Shown here in pieces: positions 1 through 8,283 of a stretch of 56,440 bases of DNA; position 1 is the stretch's first letter, and each line of letters begins with the position of its first letter. Below the pieces are notes generated by a model. It was not told the origin of the DNA, did no database searches, and worked only from the letters and a program-made list of their open reading frames with translations. The translations under genes and the position numbers were made by a program. Source of the DNA: Paenibacillus fonticola DSM 21315 (lineage in GTDB: Bacteria; Bacillota; Bacilli; Paenibacillales; Paenibacillaceae). The DNA is taken from NCBI RefSeq assembly GCF_000381905.1, contig NZ_KB907280.1, positions 1 to 56,440 on the forward strand, in the 5' to 3' direction.

Positions 1-22
1 TTTTTACGTCAAAAATAATGAA

Positions 23-66
23 AGCCGGTAAACTTTTACTCATCGTAAAAGCTTGCCGGCTATTTT
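23..66 (+). terminator. Intrinsic terminator-like hairpin
   Basis: Two 17-nt arms (23-39 and 45-61) pair with only two weak positions around a 5-nt loop, and a T-rich run follows on the plus strand. It probably ends transcription entering from a gene left of the window. Confidence 0.6.
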
Positions 67-120
67 TCGTTAGCGGAGGGTTTTGTCCCAGCCTCCTGCT
101 AAACTTAACTTGCATCTATA

Positions 121-597
121 CAATTGGTGCCGCTCGATGAAGCATATACGTCTCCACGACCTTAGGATGAGGTAGTTCTTCATGAACCACGCCCTTCCCG
201 TCGCCAAAGACCAGAAGACTCGTTTATTGAACTGGACGTTACCTGCCAACTAGGTACAGGAGTCAACCGTTCTCGGCTTCGGCATCGGGTTGTAAAGTTT
301 CGAGATCCTGCAGGGAACCCTGTCATTTTAGCAACCAGCCTAAAGCGGATTTCTGCTGAGAAAATCGCTGAAATATATAAGCTTCGCTGGCTAATTGAAG
401 TATTCTTCCGTTGGATTAAACAGCATTTAAATGTCCCTGCGTTATTCGGTACGACGCCCAATGCGGTATACAGCCAACTATAAATCGCTTTATTGGTCTA
501 TGTGTTGTTAAAGAGGGTTTATGATGAAATTCATCCGAATGTGCCTATCTTTAACACTCTCTCTTTTGTCAATTTTACTCGCCGACTTAGTCTGTAA
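121..597 (+). pseudogene. Decayed IS4-family transposase, C-terminal part
   Basis: Reading in frame from 121 gives recognisable IS4-type transposase sequence, including the conserved segment IYKLRWLIEVFFRWIKQHL (about 355-435), which carries the YREK-like region of the DDE fold. The frame holds stops at about 163 and at 481-483, yet homology-like sequence continues past the second one to another stop near 595. No intact N-terminal half is visible upstream. This is a dead insertion-sequence remnant. The opposite-strand open frame over 180-461 is a shadow. IS4 family is inferred from memory of related Bacillales transposases. Confidence 0.75.
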
Positions 598-667
598 CTT
601 TTGCCTGCTGACTGGGTTGTATTGCTCTATCAATACAGGATTCCGAATTATGGATAATCAACAGACC

Positions 668-852
668 TGGATTTATAGTAGTTAGTTTTTGTGGAAAAGA
701 AAGGAGGGCAGATTTAAGTGGATTTCATGTCGTTAAAAGAAAGGAGAAGGCCATCATGGGCTGGATTCTTAATTTTAGGTGCATGAAATCCATCTAATCC
801 CCTAAACCGTACGTTTAGAGCATAATTAGATACATGAATTCCATTTAGTTCT
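668..852 (+). repeat. Dispersed non-coding repeat, copy 1
   Basis: This stretch aligns over its full length with 14752-14942; the most similar parts are CATCATGGGCTGGAT, CCATCTAATCCCCT and about 35 nt from 813 to 852. It contains a nested hairpin: outer arms ATCTAAT (792-798) and ATTAGAT (825-831), inner arms CTAAAC (802-807) and GTTTAG (813-818). No open frame is conserved between copies, so it is a structured intergenic repeat, possibly MITE-like. Confidence 0.75.
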
Positions 853-892
853 CGACACATCTTTACAATTACAAACGATTGCAAGCAAAGCT

Positions 893-945
893 AAACGGCC
901 TCAGTCCGATGGATTCAGGACAAAGGCCGTTTGACTGACTTTATT
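893..945. terminator. Hairpin, possible terminator
   Basis: Arms AAACGGCCT (893-901) and AGGCCGTTT (924-932) enclose a second pairing GTCC/GGAC. The plus-strand 3' side is moderately T-rich. It could end the minus-strand ABC exporter operon or be part of IS debris; direction is uncertain. Confidence 0.45.
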
Positions 946-1013
946 ATTTGTACTGTCTACTTTACAGGGTGCACCTCACTTCAACTTTAGGACAGCCCCT
1001 CTATAAACTTAAT

Positions 1014-1049
1014 GTGCTGACGCTAAATTTTGTGCTGGTGCTAAATTTT
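1014..1049. repeat. 18-bp tandem repeat
   Basis: GTGCTGACGCTAAATTTT (1014-1031) is followed directly by GTGCTGGTGCTAAATTTT (1032-1049), differing at two positions, then by a partial third unit. It lies just past the stop codon of the last exporter gene. Confidence 0.8.
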
Positions 1050-1053
1050 GGCA

Positions 1054-1809
1054 CTAAATTTCTTTTCGGCGGAAGTAGGTCAGACCGGCCAGGAAGAACA
1101 GCAGGAAGCTGCCCAGGATCGTAATCAACAGGCTTTGATACGGCAGGTTAAAGGCGCCATAATCCGCCTCGCCTCTAGGCATCATCGCCAGTACAGGCTG
1201 GGCCCAGGGATAGAACGGCGCATAGGTCGCAGAGTTAACGATAAGCATGTTCGGGATCGTTAACGACACGTTCAGGGCGAGCGGCGCCGCGAAGCTGGTC
1301 CAGCTCAGCGATACGCCCAGCTGCAAGGAGATAAGCGGCAGGCAGGCGATCCAGCCGCCCAGCACGCTCTGCAGAAGCAGCCCCCAGGGGACTGGTCCGG
1401 GAAAGGCCTGGAACTTCGCAGCTCCTAACAGGGCGGCCAGGAAGCAGAGCTGGCTTAAGGCAAGCAAGCCGGCCACGACAGTGAATTTGGCGAGGTAGAC
1501 GCCGGTTCGCGTCACCGGCAGGACAAGCAGCTGCTTCCAGCCGCCGCCGGTATGCTCGTAGCGGCAAATGAAGGCGGAGAACAACCCGGCCATGATGGGC
1601 AGAAACAGCAAGCCGTGCAGCGTTACCATGGCCCCGAGCATCAGCGCCCAGATTGCAGTCCCGCCCGCCCCATCAGGCACCGAAATCGTTGCCCCGATAA
1701 GAAGAGACAGCAGGGGGCTGGCTAAAATAATCAGCCAGATGCCGGATTTGGACATTTTCAACGTCTCGGCGGATAACATGCGCAGGAAAGCACTCACTTT
1801 AATCCACAT
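1054..1809 (-). CDS. ABC-2 type permease, lantibiotic-immunity (LanE/LanG) type
   Basis: A 251-residue membrane protein with about six hydrophobic segments, starting MWIKVSAFLRMLSAETLKMS and ending in a basic tail after a last membrane helix. The opening 'xxExLKxxxS' pattern and length match the paired permeases of lantibiotic-protection exporters (SpaE/SpaG, MutE/MutG). It overlaps the upstream permease gene by 11 bp and lies third in an ATPase-permease-permease order, so the two permeases probably form a heterodimer in the membrane. Substrate is unknown; a bacitracin- or lantibiotic-like peptide is inferred from the family. Confidence 0.75.
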   Translation of the reverse strand: MWIKVSAFLRMLSAETLKMSKSGIWLIILASPLLSLLIGATISVPDGAGGTAIWALMLGAMVTLHGLLFLPIMAGLFSAFICRYEHTGGGWKQLLVLPVTRTGVYLAKFTVVAGLLALSQLCFLAALLGAAKFQAFPGPVPWGLLLQSVLGGWIACLPLISLQLGVSLSWTSFAAPLALNVSLTIPNMLIVNSATYAPFYPWAQPVLAMMPRGEADYGAFNLPYQSLLITILGSFLLFFLAGLTYFRRKEI

Positions 1810-2515
1810 CCTTTCGATTAAAGTGGGCCAGGCTGAGCAGGGCCAGGACGATGCCGAGAACGACTCCGCTGATGATGAAAATGAGTCGGCTTGCCTCTAC
1901 CAGGGCGAGCATTGGCCAATTCAGCGGAAGCCATTCGGATAAATTCCCCATAAAAGGGGAGATCACCGCTGCCCCTACGCCAAGGGATACCGGGAGCGCC
2001 TGGTTTCGGAACGTCACGGACAGCCACAGTTGCAGTGCAAGCAAGGGCCATGCGGCCAAGTAAGGATAGAAGCCCATGCCGAGCAAATCGCTAAGTGGAA
2101 GGGGCGATTGAAAGCCCAGCAGAAAGCCGAGCCCTGCCGTAAAGAACGGCAGCAGCACGCAGGACACTGTAAGCAGCAATACGCATAGCAGCAGCTTAGC
2201 CAGAAAGACGGCGCTCCGCGAAATCGGCAGAGCGAGCAGCTGCTTCCAGGAGCTCATCTGATGCTCGATATTGGCAGCTAAGGAGCTGACCAAAGTGCAG
2301 CCAAGAAACAGGGCCATCGGGATGAACGGATTAATATTGCTAATTAAGCCTCCCCATAAATCCTCTTTGTACCTGTCGCTCAAATAGTCATAGCGCAGTC
2401 CGAAATTCAACCCTTGCATCGCGACGAGCCCGAGAGGGGCAGCCACAACGAGGAACCAAAGCCCTTTGCGCCGTATTTTTAACAAATCGGACCGAAGTGA
2501 TCGAAGCATCATCAT
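1799..2515 (-). CDS. ABC-2 type permease, lantibiotic-immunity type
   Basis: A 238-residue membrane protein resembling its downstream neighbour: MMMLRSLRSDLLKIRRKGLW at the start, then about six membrane segments and the shared 'SSWKQLLALPISRSAVFLAKL' region, which parallels the neighbour's 'GGWKQLLVLPVTRTGVYLAKF' region. This internal similarity suggests the two permeases arose by duplication. Its start codon overlaps the stop codon of the ATPase gene by one base (TGATG), implying translational coupling. It is probably one half of the membrane channel of the exporter. Confidence 0.75.
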   Translation of the reverse strand: MMMLRSLRSDLLKIRRKGLWFLVVAAPLGLVAMQGLNFGLRYDYLSDRYKEDLWGGLISNINPFIPMALFLGCTLVSSLAANIEHQMSSWKQLLALPISRSAVFLAKLLLCVLLLTVSCVLLPFFTAGLGFLLGFQSPLPLSDLLGMGFYPYLAAWPLLALQLWLSVTFRNQALPVSLGVGAAVISPFMGNLSEWLPLNWPMLALVEASRLIFIISGVVLGIVLALLSLAHFNRKDVD

Positions 2516-3426
2516 CAGGCTCCCTCCCCAATGACCTGCATAAAAATATCCTCCAGTGATTTCTTCGTCTGCTCGACCCGGTAAATGGCGTGCCCGTTCT
2601 CGACAAGGCGCTTCACTAAATGGGCAATCTGCGCATCTTTCATCCCTGGGAATGTCATGATGCCTTCCTGCAGCGTGCCCGTCTGGCCCAGATCACGGGC
2701 GATCCAGATGGCGGCATCCGGCTCCGAGACGACCAGTTGAATATCGTGCGCTGCTTGCAGGCGCAAATGGTCGATCGTATCCTGGAATATCATGCGCCCC
2801 TCGCGGATAATTCCGACCTTGTGCGCCATTTGCTCCATTTCCCCCAGCAGGTGGCTGGAGACGAGTACAGTAATGCCGTATTGCTCGGGCATGCGCTTGA
2901 TCAGCTCGCGAATTTCATGGATGCCAGAGGGATCCAGCCCGTTTGTCGGCTCATCAAGGATGAGCAGTTCAGGGTTGCCGAGCAATGAAGCGGCGATGCC
3001 GAGCCGCTGCTTCATGCCGAGCGAGAAGCCTTTGACCGGACGGCGGGCCTCCTTGGTGAGAGAGACGATGTCCAGCACCTCGTCGATGCGTGATTTGGGC
3101 ACGTCCAGAATGCGCCGTATCGCCTCCAAATTTTCAGTCGCACTCAAGTGCCCGTAGTAGGAGGGCGATTCCACCAGCGAGCCGATCCGTCGCAGGATGT
3201 GCAATTTGTTCCGCTTCAGCTCCCGCCCAAAAATGGAAATGGAGCCGCTCGTTGGCTGAATCAACCCGAGCAGCATGCGGATCGTCGTTGTTTTACCGGC
3301 GCCGTTCGGGCCAAGGAAGCCGTAAATGTCCCCTTTGGCAATTTCCAGATTCAACTGGTCCACAGCGGGACGGCCGCGATATTTTTTCGTTAATTGTACC
3401 GTTTGAATAATCATTTCATTCACCAC
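2515..3426 (-). CDS. ABC exporter ATP-binding protein (BcrA/LanF type)
   Basis: A 303-residue ATPase. Walker A is GPNGAGKTT (residues 39-47), the signature is the SLGMKQR variant used by BcrA/LanF ATPases, and Walker B is LLILDEPTNGLDP. The extra C-terminal ~80 residues are typical of the bacitracin/lantibiotic export subfamily. The start could be either of two adjacent GTG codons or an ATG at codon 5; a GAGGTGA ribosome site fits the GTG codons best. It follows the sensor kinase gene by 63 bp and is coupled to the first permease gene. It would energise export or extraction of a membrane-active peptide. Confidence 0.85.
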   Translation of the reverse strand: MVNEMIIQTVQLTKKYRGRPAVDQLNLEIAKGDIYGFLGPNGAGKTTTIRMLLGLIQPTSGSISIFGRELKRNKLHILRRIGSLVESPSYYGHLSATENLEAIRRILDVPKSRIDEVLDIVSLTKEARRPVKGFSLGMKQRLGIAASLLGNPELLILDEPTNGLDPSGIHEIRELIKRMPEQYGITVLVSSHLLGEMEQMAHKVGIIREGRMIFQDTIDHLRLQAAHDIQLVVSEPDAAIWIARDLGQTGTLQEGIMTFPGMKDAQIAHLVKRLVENGHAIYRVEQTKKSLEDIFMQVIGEGA

Positions 3427-3489
3427 AAATCACCTCGGAAACCATCTTATCCTCCGCAGGTTAAAAACAGTGGCAGGCCAAGTTTAAAT

Positions 3490-4884
3490 TTAGGTTAAGA
3501 AAACGGCGGGGCAAATATAGTGCCGGGTTCCTTCGGCGGACGATTTAGTCGTAAGCAGGAGTCCCATTTCGCGGAGCAGCAGCTCAACGATCGTCAGCCC
3601 GAGGCCTGCGCCTTTGGCGTCCGAGAGGGATGCAAGGCCGGGACCCCGGTCTGCAATAACGAGTGCGGTTGTTCCCTTCCACGGCAGGGTGTGGATGCCA
3701 ACGTAATTGCCTGAGCTGGCGTGCCGGACGATGTTCTGGAACAGATTGTCCAGTACCCGGCGGAAACCTTGGGTATCGACAGGCCATTTCAGCGGCTCAT
3801 CAGGCAGCTGGATATCGACGATCAGCCCGGCATTCTCCCAGACTGGATACCAGGCGGCAGCGCTCTCTCTGACGATACGATATACATCCTGCGGCTGGAT
3901 CGACAGGGCGTACCTGCCGCTGGTCAGCAAATTGTAGGACAACAGATGGTCGATTAAGTGATCGAGGTCAGCAAGCTTTGCTTCCATAAGGGACAAGGAC
4001 TGCTGTCCCCCCTTGGACAACGGCTCTTTGCGTATGGAATAAAGATGCCCGCCCAGTACGGTAAGCGGAGTCCGTAAATCGTGGGACAGGTTAGCAATTA
4101 GATTGTTGCGGAGGGCTTCCTCTTCCCGTTCTCTTCTCCGGCCATCCTCCAGCTGCTGCACCATATGGTTGAAGGCTTTCTCCAATTGGCCGATTTCATC
4201 CGGCCGGCCTTCATATGTTGGAGCTGGCAATCCATGCTCCCCTACTTGAGTCATAGCTGATTCCAGCCGCAGCAGCCGTTTGCGGATGTCGCGGAAGAAC
4301 AGGTAGGAAAGCAGGACGAAAATGCCAAAAATAAGCGCCATGAACAAGCCGTAAAACCGGGTATCGCTTAAATTTTCCTGGGGGGTTAGGAAGGAGCGCG
4401 GCAGCTCAAACACCATGAAGCCTTGTCCGGCCCCCTCGCCTCCTCCGATGAAAGCGACTACCGTATAGGGATCGCCATCATACGCCTCCTTCATAAAGGC
4501 AATCGTTTGATCTACCGACCATTTATCAGGAAGCGCCGGCTGTTTCGGCAGCTGAAGCCGGGTGAGCCCTTCTCCATCGACCCAGAACAGCGAAGCGTCC
4601 GGATATTGGTCCTTCAATTCCGTCAGCTTGGCGTCCATCTCCTGGGGCGAGGCTCCGCCGAGCGTGCTTGCCTGTTGATGCCACATCTGCTTCAGGTTAT
4701 GGGCGGAGCCGTACGGAGGCTTGTACAGCTCCGGCCCGTCCGGATTCAATAGCCGGCTTACCGTCCATGAGGCGAAGAAGCTGGCTGGTATAAGGAAGGG
4801 GATAAATAGGAGCGCGGTAACTATGATCAGCACATATCGGGAGAGCAGCGATGTACGGAACCGCTGGATGAGTCCCTGCTTCAT
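3490..4884 (-). CDS. Membrane sensor histidine kinase
   Basis: A 464-residue kinase. Membrane segments lie at about residues 16-41 and 177-197, flanking an extracytoplasmic sensor of about 135 residues. A HAMP-like linker follows (200-250), then HisKA with SHDLRTP (phospho-acceptor His268), the N box DNLFQNIVRHA, and glycine boxes DRGPGL and GAGLGLTIV. It overlaps the response regulator gene by 4 bp (ATGA), so the two are co-translated. Adjacency to a LanFEG-like exporter suggests it senses the peptide that the exporter handles. Confidence 0.9.
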   Translation of the reverse strand: MKQGLIQRFRTSLLSRYVLIIVTALLFIPFLIPASFFASWTVSRLLNPDGPELYKPPYGSAHNLKQMWHQQASTLGGASPQEMDAKLTELKDQYPDASLFWVDGEGLTRLQLPKQPALPDKWSVDQTIAFMKEAYDGDPYTVVAFIGGGEGAGQGFMVFELPRSFLTPQENLSDTRFYGLFMALIFGIFVLLSYLFFRDIRKRLLRLESAMTQVGEHGLPAPTYEGRPDEIGQLEKAFNHMVQQLEDGRRREREEEALRNNLIANLSHDLRTPLTVLGGHLYSIRKEPLSKGGQQSLSLMEAKLADLDHLIDHLLSYNLLTSGRYALSIQPQDVYRIVRESAAAWYPVWENAGLIVDIQLPDEPLKWPVDTQGFRRVLDNLFQNIVRHASSGNYVGIHTLPWKGTTALVIADRGPGLASLSDAKGAGLGLTIVELLLREMGLLLTTKSSAEGTRHYICPAVFLT

Positions 4885-5558
4885 GATCTTATCCGGTAAC
4901 CGATTCCCCGGATCGTCTCAATAATTTCCGGGGAGGCGGGATCGCGCTCTACTTTTTCACGTAAATGGCGGATATGGACCATCAAGGTTTTGTCCCCTTC
5001 TATGTACAGCTCTCCCCACACTGCTTCATAGATTTGCTCCTTCGTCATAATCCGGCCCAAATGGCGCAGCAAATAGTTGAATATATGGAACTGCTTTCCG
5101 GTCAGTACGATCTCTTCTCCGGTATCCTGATTCATAATAAGGTTCTCCCGCTCATGAATAAGCAGGTGCCTAAGCCGCAGCGGCTCCGACGCTGCCGTGC
5201 CACTGCGGCGCAGAAGCACTTCAATCCTCGCAAGCAATTCATCGGGATGAAAGGGCTTGGTCAAATAGTCATCGGCGAACTGAAGTCCTTGCAGCTTATC
5301 ATCAATGGATGTTCTAGCCGATAGCATCAGCACAGGCAGAGCCGGAAATTGCTTCTTCAGGCGCTGCCCGACGGTGAAGCCGTCAAGGCCTGGCAGCATG
5401 ACATCGAGAATGACGAGGCTGCAGGAATCGGCCACTTCCAATGCCAGGTCGCCATGGGTCAGCCACGTTACGCGATAACCGCGATCCTGCAAGTTGGCAC
5501 GAACCCATTCCCCGATCTCTTTGTCATCTTCAATGTATAGCAAATGAATCTGATTCAC
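4881..5558 (-). CDS. OmpR/PhoB-family response regulator
   Basis: A 225-residue two-domain regulator. The receiver has acidic residues D11/D12, phospho-acceptor D52 in DVMLPGLDG, and K101 in LTKPF. The C-terminal half is a winged helix ending in 'TIRGIGYRI'. The start is GTG at 5558, with GGAG eight bases upstream; no ATG fits. It is the first gene of the minus-strand cluster regulator-kinase-ATPase-permease-permease and probably activates that operon. Confidence 0.9.
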   Translation of the reverse strand: MNQIHLLYIEDDKEIGEWVRANLQDRGYRVTWLTHGDLALEVADSCSLVILDVMLPGLDGFTVGQRLKKQFPALPVLMLSARTSIDDKLQGLQFADDYLTKPFHPDELLARIEVLLRRSGTAASEPLRLRHLLIHERENLIMNQDTGEEIVLTGKQFHIFNYLLRHLGRIMTKEQIYEAVWGELYIEGDKTLMVHIRHLREKVERDPASPEIIETIRGIGYRIRS

Positions 5559-5642
5559 AGCAGAGCTCCTTTCTGCTCCTTTTTTTCTATTGTGACAAAT
5601 CTGATTTAAAAAAGAAACTAGGTTAGCAAAACAACCATAGGT

Positions 5643-5660
5643 TTGTGATTGTAATCACAA
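5643..5660. promoter_or_regulatory. Fnr/Crp-type palindrome
   Basis: TTGTGATTGTAATCACAA has perfectly complementary 8-nt arms around a 2-nt centre and matches the Bacillus Fnr pattern TGTGA-N6-TCACA. Its centre lies about 41-45 bp upstream of the likely start point for the DUF1858 transcript (a weak -10, TTTTAT, lies at about 5685-5690), the usual place for Fnr activation. It also sits between divergent genes, so it could affect the response regulator promoter. Confidence 0.65.
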
Positions 5661-5691
5661 GTATGCGAGGCCGCCTGTGCTACGTTTTATG

Positions 5692-5706
5692 TGAGAATGG
5701 TTATCA
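5692..5706. promoter_or_regulatory. Fur-type box
   Basis: TGAGAATGGTTATCA matches the Bacillus 7-1-7 Fur consensus (TGATAATNATTATCA) at 13 of the 14 defined or wild-card-compatible positions except two substitutions. It lies at or just after the likely transcription start of the DUF1858-DUF438 pair, where binding would repress under iron sufficiency. Confidence 0.55.
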
Positions 5707-5741
5707 TTCAAAATTTAAGAAATATAGGTGGTGAATGATCC

Positions 5742-5969
5742 ATGAGCAAAGTGATTGATCTGAGTAAGACGGTGTATGAGCTGTGCTCTGCCGATCCTGA
5801 AATAATCGATATTATGGTCGGATTGGGCTTTGAGCAGTTAGCCAAGCCGGGCATGCTGCAAAGCGCGGGGCGTTTTATGACAATTCCGCAAGGGGCCAGA
5901 CTGCGTAAAGTGGATATGGAGAGCATAATAGCCGCTTTCCGCGCGAACGGTTATGAAATAGAGGAATAA
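5742..5969 (+). CDS. DUF1858 domain protein
   Basis: A 75-residue cytoplasmic protein made of a single DUF1858 domain, with IDLSKTVYELCSADPEIIDI and the 'LGFEQLAKPGM' region that resemble the N-terminus of ScdA/RIC-type di-iron repair proteins. The ribosome site AGGTGG precedes ATG 5742 by about nine bases. It is 37 bp upstream of the DUF438/hemerythrin gene and shares its promoter. A role with the hemerythrin partner in iron, nitric oxide or low-oxygen physiology is inferred from family and operator sites, not shown. Confidence 0.8.
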   Translation: MSKVIDLSKTVYELCSADPEIIDIMVGLGFEQLAKPGMLQSAGRFMTIPQGARLRKVDMESIIAAFRANGYEIEE

Positions 5970-6006
5970 GCTGGGAGACGCAATTAGATAATAGGAGGGG
6001 TTTACT

Positions 6007-7272
6007 ATGAGCGAAATGATCAATAACCGGGAATATGCTGTACCCGAGCAGAGCCGACGTCAGCAGCTGTTGAAGGAGATTATTAAGGAACTTCATCAGG
6101 GCAAGAGCGTAGAGGAAGTGAAGGCCCGCTTCGAGGAAGCGGTAGGGGATGTGACCGTGACGGAAATATCTGCGATGGAGCATGCGCTGATGGAGGAGGA
6201 AGGGATTCCTGTCTCTGAGGTGCAGCGTCTTTGTTCGGTTCACACGGCTATTTTTAAAGGGTCGATTGAGGAAATTCACCGTTCGTCCAAGCCGGAGGAG
6301 CAGCCGGGACACCCTGTTCACACCTTCAAGCTGGAAAACCGCGAGATTGAACGGCATGTCAATTTCAAGCTGGAGCTGCACAAGGACAAATTCGGCAGGG
6401 AAGACAGCTCGGAGAACGTCTATAAGCTGGTCGAGGATTTAAATCTGCTGCTGGATCTCGACAAGCACTACAGCCGCAAAGAAAATTTGCTGTTCCCTTA
6501 TTTGGAGAAGTACGGCATTTATGGCCCGACCAAAGTGATGTGGGGGGTAGATGATGCGATTCGGGCGATGATCAAGGAGGTCAAGGAGAAGCTGTTGAAC
6601 TATAAGGGAAGCGAAACGGATAGAAATGTTCTCCTTATCGATTTAGAGCGAGTTATTACTGAAGTGAACGAGATGATCTTCAAGGAAGAGAACATTTTAC
6701 TGCCGATGGCGCTGGAGAAGCTTACCGAGGATGAGTGGCTCAAAATTGCCGCAGAGAGCGATGTCATCGGGTACTGTCTGACCGCCCCGGAAGCCGAGTG
6801 GGTTCCGGAACGGGCTCCGCTTCCATTTGCAGACCAAGAAGGAGAGACAGATGACGGCCGGTTGCCGCAGGGACTGATTAAATTTGAGACTGGAGTTTTG
6901 TCCGTAGCCCAGCTGGAGGCGATCATGAACCATTTGCCGGTCGATCTCACTTACATTGACGAGCATGACATCGTGCGTTATTTCTCCCATGGGAAAGAGC
7001 GGATTTTTGCCCGGACGAAGGCGGTTATCGGACGGACCGTGCAAAACTGCCATCCTCCGCAAAGCATGCATATTGTGGACGCGCTGCTGGATGATTTCAA
7101 GACGGGGCGCAAGGATTCCGAGGACTTCTGGATTCCCTTCAAAGACAAATTCGTCTACATCCGCTACTTTGCGATTCGCAATGACGAAGGCCGGTATATG
7201 GGGACATTGGAATTCACGCAAAATATTGCCCCGATCCAGGCTCTGGAGGGACAAAAACGGATCATGTCTTAA
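6007..7272 (+). CDS. DUF438 - hemerythrin-like - PAS protein
   Basis: A 421-residue soluble protein. Residues about 15-85 form the DUF438 domain; 100-240 form a four-helix hemerythrin-like region with candidate iron ligands His117, His154 (DKHYSRKENLLFPYL), Glu159 and Glu228 (EENILLP); 295-415 form a PAS domain ending in EFTQNI. There is no output domain, so it may be a sensor or a di-iron repair or nitric-oxide-handling protein. The ribosome site AGGAGG is 9-10 bases upstream of the ATG. Iron binding agrees with the Fur-type box and oxygen response with the Fnr-type site in the shared promoter. Confidence 0.85.
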   Translation: MSEMINNREYAVPEQSRRQQLLKEIIKELHQGKSVEEVKARFEEAVGDVTVTEISAMEHALMEEEGIPVSEVQRLCSVHTAIFKGSIEEIHRSSKPEEQPGHPVHTFKLENREIERHVNFKLELHKDKFGREDSSENVYKLVEDLNLLLDLDKHYSRKENLLFPYLEKYGIYGPTKVMWGVDDAIRAMIKEVKEKLLNYKGSETDRNVLLIDLERVITEVNEMIFKEENILLPMALEKLTEDEWLKIAAESDVIGYCLTAPEAEWVPERAPLPFADQEGETDDGRLPQGLIKFETGVLSVAQLEAIMNHLPVDLTYIDEHDIVRYFSHGKERIFARTKAVIGRTVQNCHPPQSMHIVDALLDDFKTGRKDSEDFWIPFKDKFVYIRYFAIRNDEGRYMGTLEFTQNIAPIQALEGQKRIMS

Positions 7273-7275
7273 GCT

Positions 7276-7399
7276 GCATCGGCAAGATGCCACCAAGACT
7301 GGCGCAAAAATGCTGCAAAGAAGTCGCGAAGATGACGGTAAGACGTCGGCAAGGTCCCGCTAAGATGCCGGTACTGCCAGAATGCCGGTAAGGCACTGA
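7276..7399 (+). repeat. Degenerate ~12-nt purine-rich tandem repeat
   Basis: After the DUF438 stop codon the sequence repeats variants of 'CGGCAAGATGCC' (AAGATGCC, AAGACTGGC, AAAATGCTG, GAAGATGACGG, AAGACGTCGGC, AAGATGCCGG) at a spacing of about 12 nt for some 120 bp. No frame is conserved. It fills the gap between two convergent genes. Confidence 0.55.
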
Positions 7400-7408
7400 G
7401 CAATCGAA

Positions 7409-7972
7409 TTACGGGTTCGGCTGATTATCGTCCATAATTCTCCCCATCACGATAGTATTATAGTACTTTCCATCGGAGAGGAATTTATCGTTTCTTAATA
7501 CGCCTTCGATTTTAAAGCCGAATGTTGTATACAGTTGAATGGCCTTGTCGTTTGTTTCCAATACGCTCAAGGTCATTTTTTTTATGCCGTTGGAGTCCGC
7601 CCAAGCCACAGATTGTGCCAATAAATTTCTCCCGATCGCGTATCCCCAAAACTCCTTTAATACACCTACTCCAAACTCTACTTTGTGCGACAACCGGCTT
7701 AACTGATTTCCTTCGCATCTGGAAAACCCGACGATTCGGTCATCCACTGCGGCAACTAGAAATAAGTTTCGGAGACTCTCTGTGTCCGTTTTGATCAGTC
7801 GAGCGAATCTGGGCACGTCTATGAACCCTTCTCCTTGTTCCCTGTCCAAATATTCGGTTTCTCCATCGATCTGCAGTCTTATGTTGGACAAATCCTTTGC
7901 ATCTGTACTGTTTGCAGATCTAATCGTATACATTACGCTTTTAACATCAAAATTTTGCGGATGAATGATCAT
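7409..7972 (-). CDS. GNAT-family N-acetyltransferase
   Basis: A 187-residue single-domain acetyltransferase. The GNAT fold shows in 'FLVAAVDDRIVGFSRCEG' (beta strands 2-4), the acetyl-CoA loop region 'GVGVLKEFWGYAIGRNLL' and the closing 'NDKAIQLYTTFGFKIEGVL'. The ATG at 7972 has an AGGGGG ribosome site six bases upstream; an internal Met at codon 14 also begins a typical GNAT start. The gene is single and points against its neighbours. The substrate cannot be told; RimJ/RimL- or small-molecule-type acetylation are both possible. Confidence 0.85.
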   Translation of the reverse strand: MIIHPQNFDVKSVMYTIRSANSTDAKDLSNIRLQIDGETEYLDREQGEGFIDVPRFARLIKTDTESLRNLFLVAAVDDRIVGFSRCEGNQLSRLSHKVEFGVGVLKEFWGYAIGRNLLAQSVAWADSNGIKKMTLSVLETNDKAIQLYTTFGFKIEGVLRNDKFLSDGKYYNTIVMGRIMDDNQPNP

Positions 7973-8283
7973 AGCCTGCCCCCTATCATAATAAGTAATA
8001 TTTTACAAATCTTATCCTATCACAGGCTGTGTAGGCTGCGAATAAGCGATACGGTTTGGAGTCCAGGAGGGGCCTCGGATTGAACTCAAGTTTGCGATAG
8101 ATTTCACGGGGGAACAAGCTTTATTTACGTTGAAAAGACGGACATTGTGAAAGTTTTCCTCTGCCCTGTAAGCCTTGTGTTTACTGGTTTTTCTGAACTT
8201 TACTTTCTTGACCGAACGGATGGGTTCGCTTATAGTGGGTACGTAGGAGAAACTATTTTATTTTAAAAAAGGTGGCTTGTACA
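7973..8283. other. Divergent intergenic region
   Basis: This gap between the GNAT gene and glcK shows no gene. It contains the glcK sigma-A promoter at 8208-8236. Nothing else stands out in its left two thirds. Confidence 0.5.
8208..8236 (+). promoter_or_regulatory. Sigma-A promoter of the glcK-rapZ operon
   Basis: TTGACC (8208-8213) and TATAGT (8231-8236) are separated by exactly 17 bp, giving a start point near 8243, about 40 bases before glcK. Confidence 0.8.

Larger units (their letters stand above)
598..1053. other. Non-coding gap with IS debris
   Basis: No gene is supported here. The gap holds the first copy of a dispersed repeat (668-852), a hairpin (893-932), an insertion-sequence-end-like stretch around 955-1002 ending in GGACAGCCCC, and an 18-bp tandem repeat (1014-1049). 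It looks like a scar of past insertions next to the IS4 remnant. Confidence 0.5.

Noticed and set aside
180..461. Minus-strand 93-codon open frame
   Set aside because: It lies opposite recognisable transposase sequence and has no family resemblance or ribosome site.
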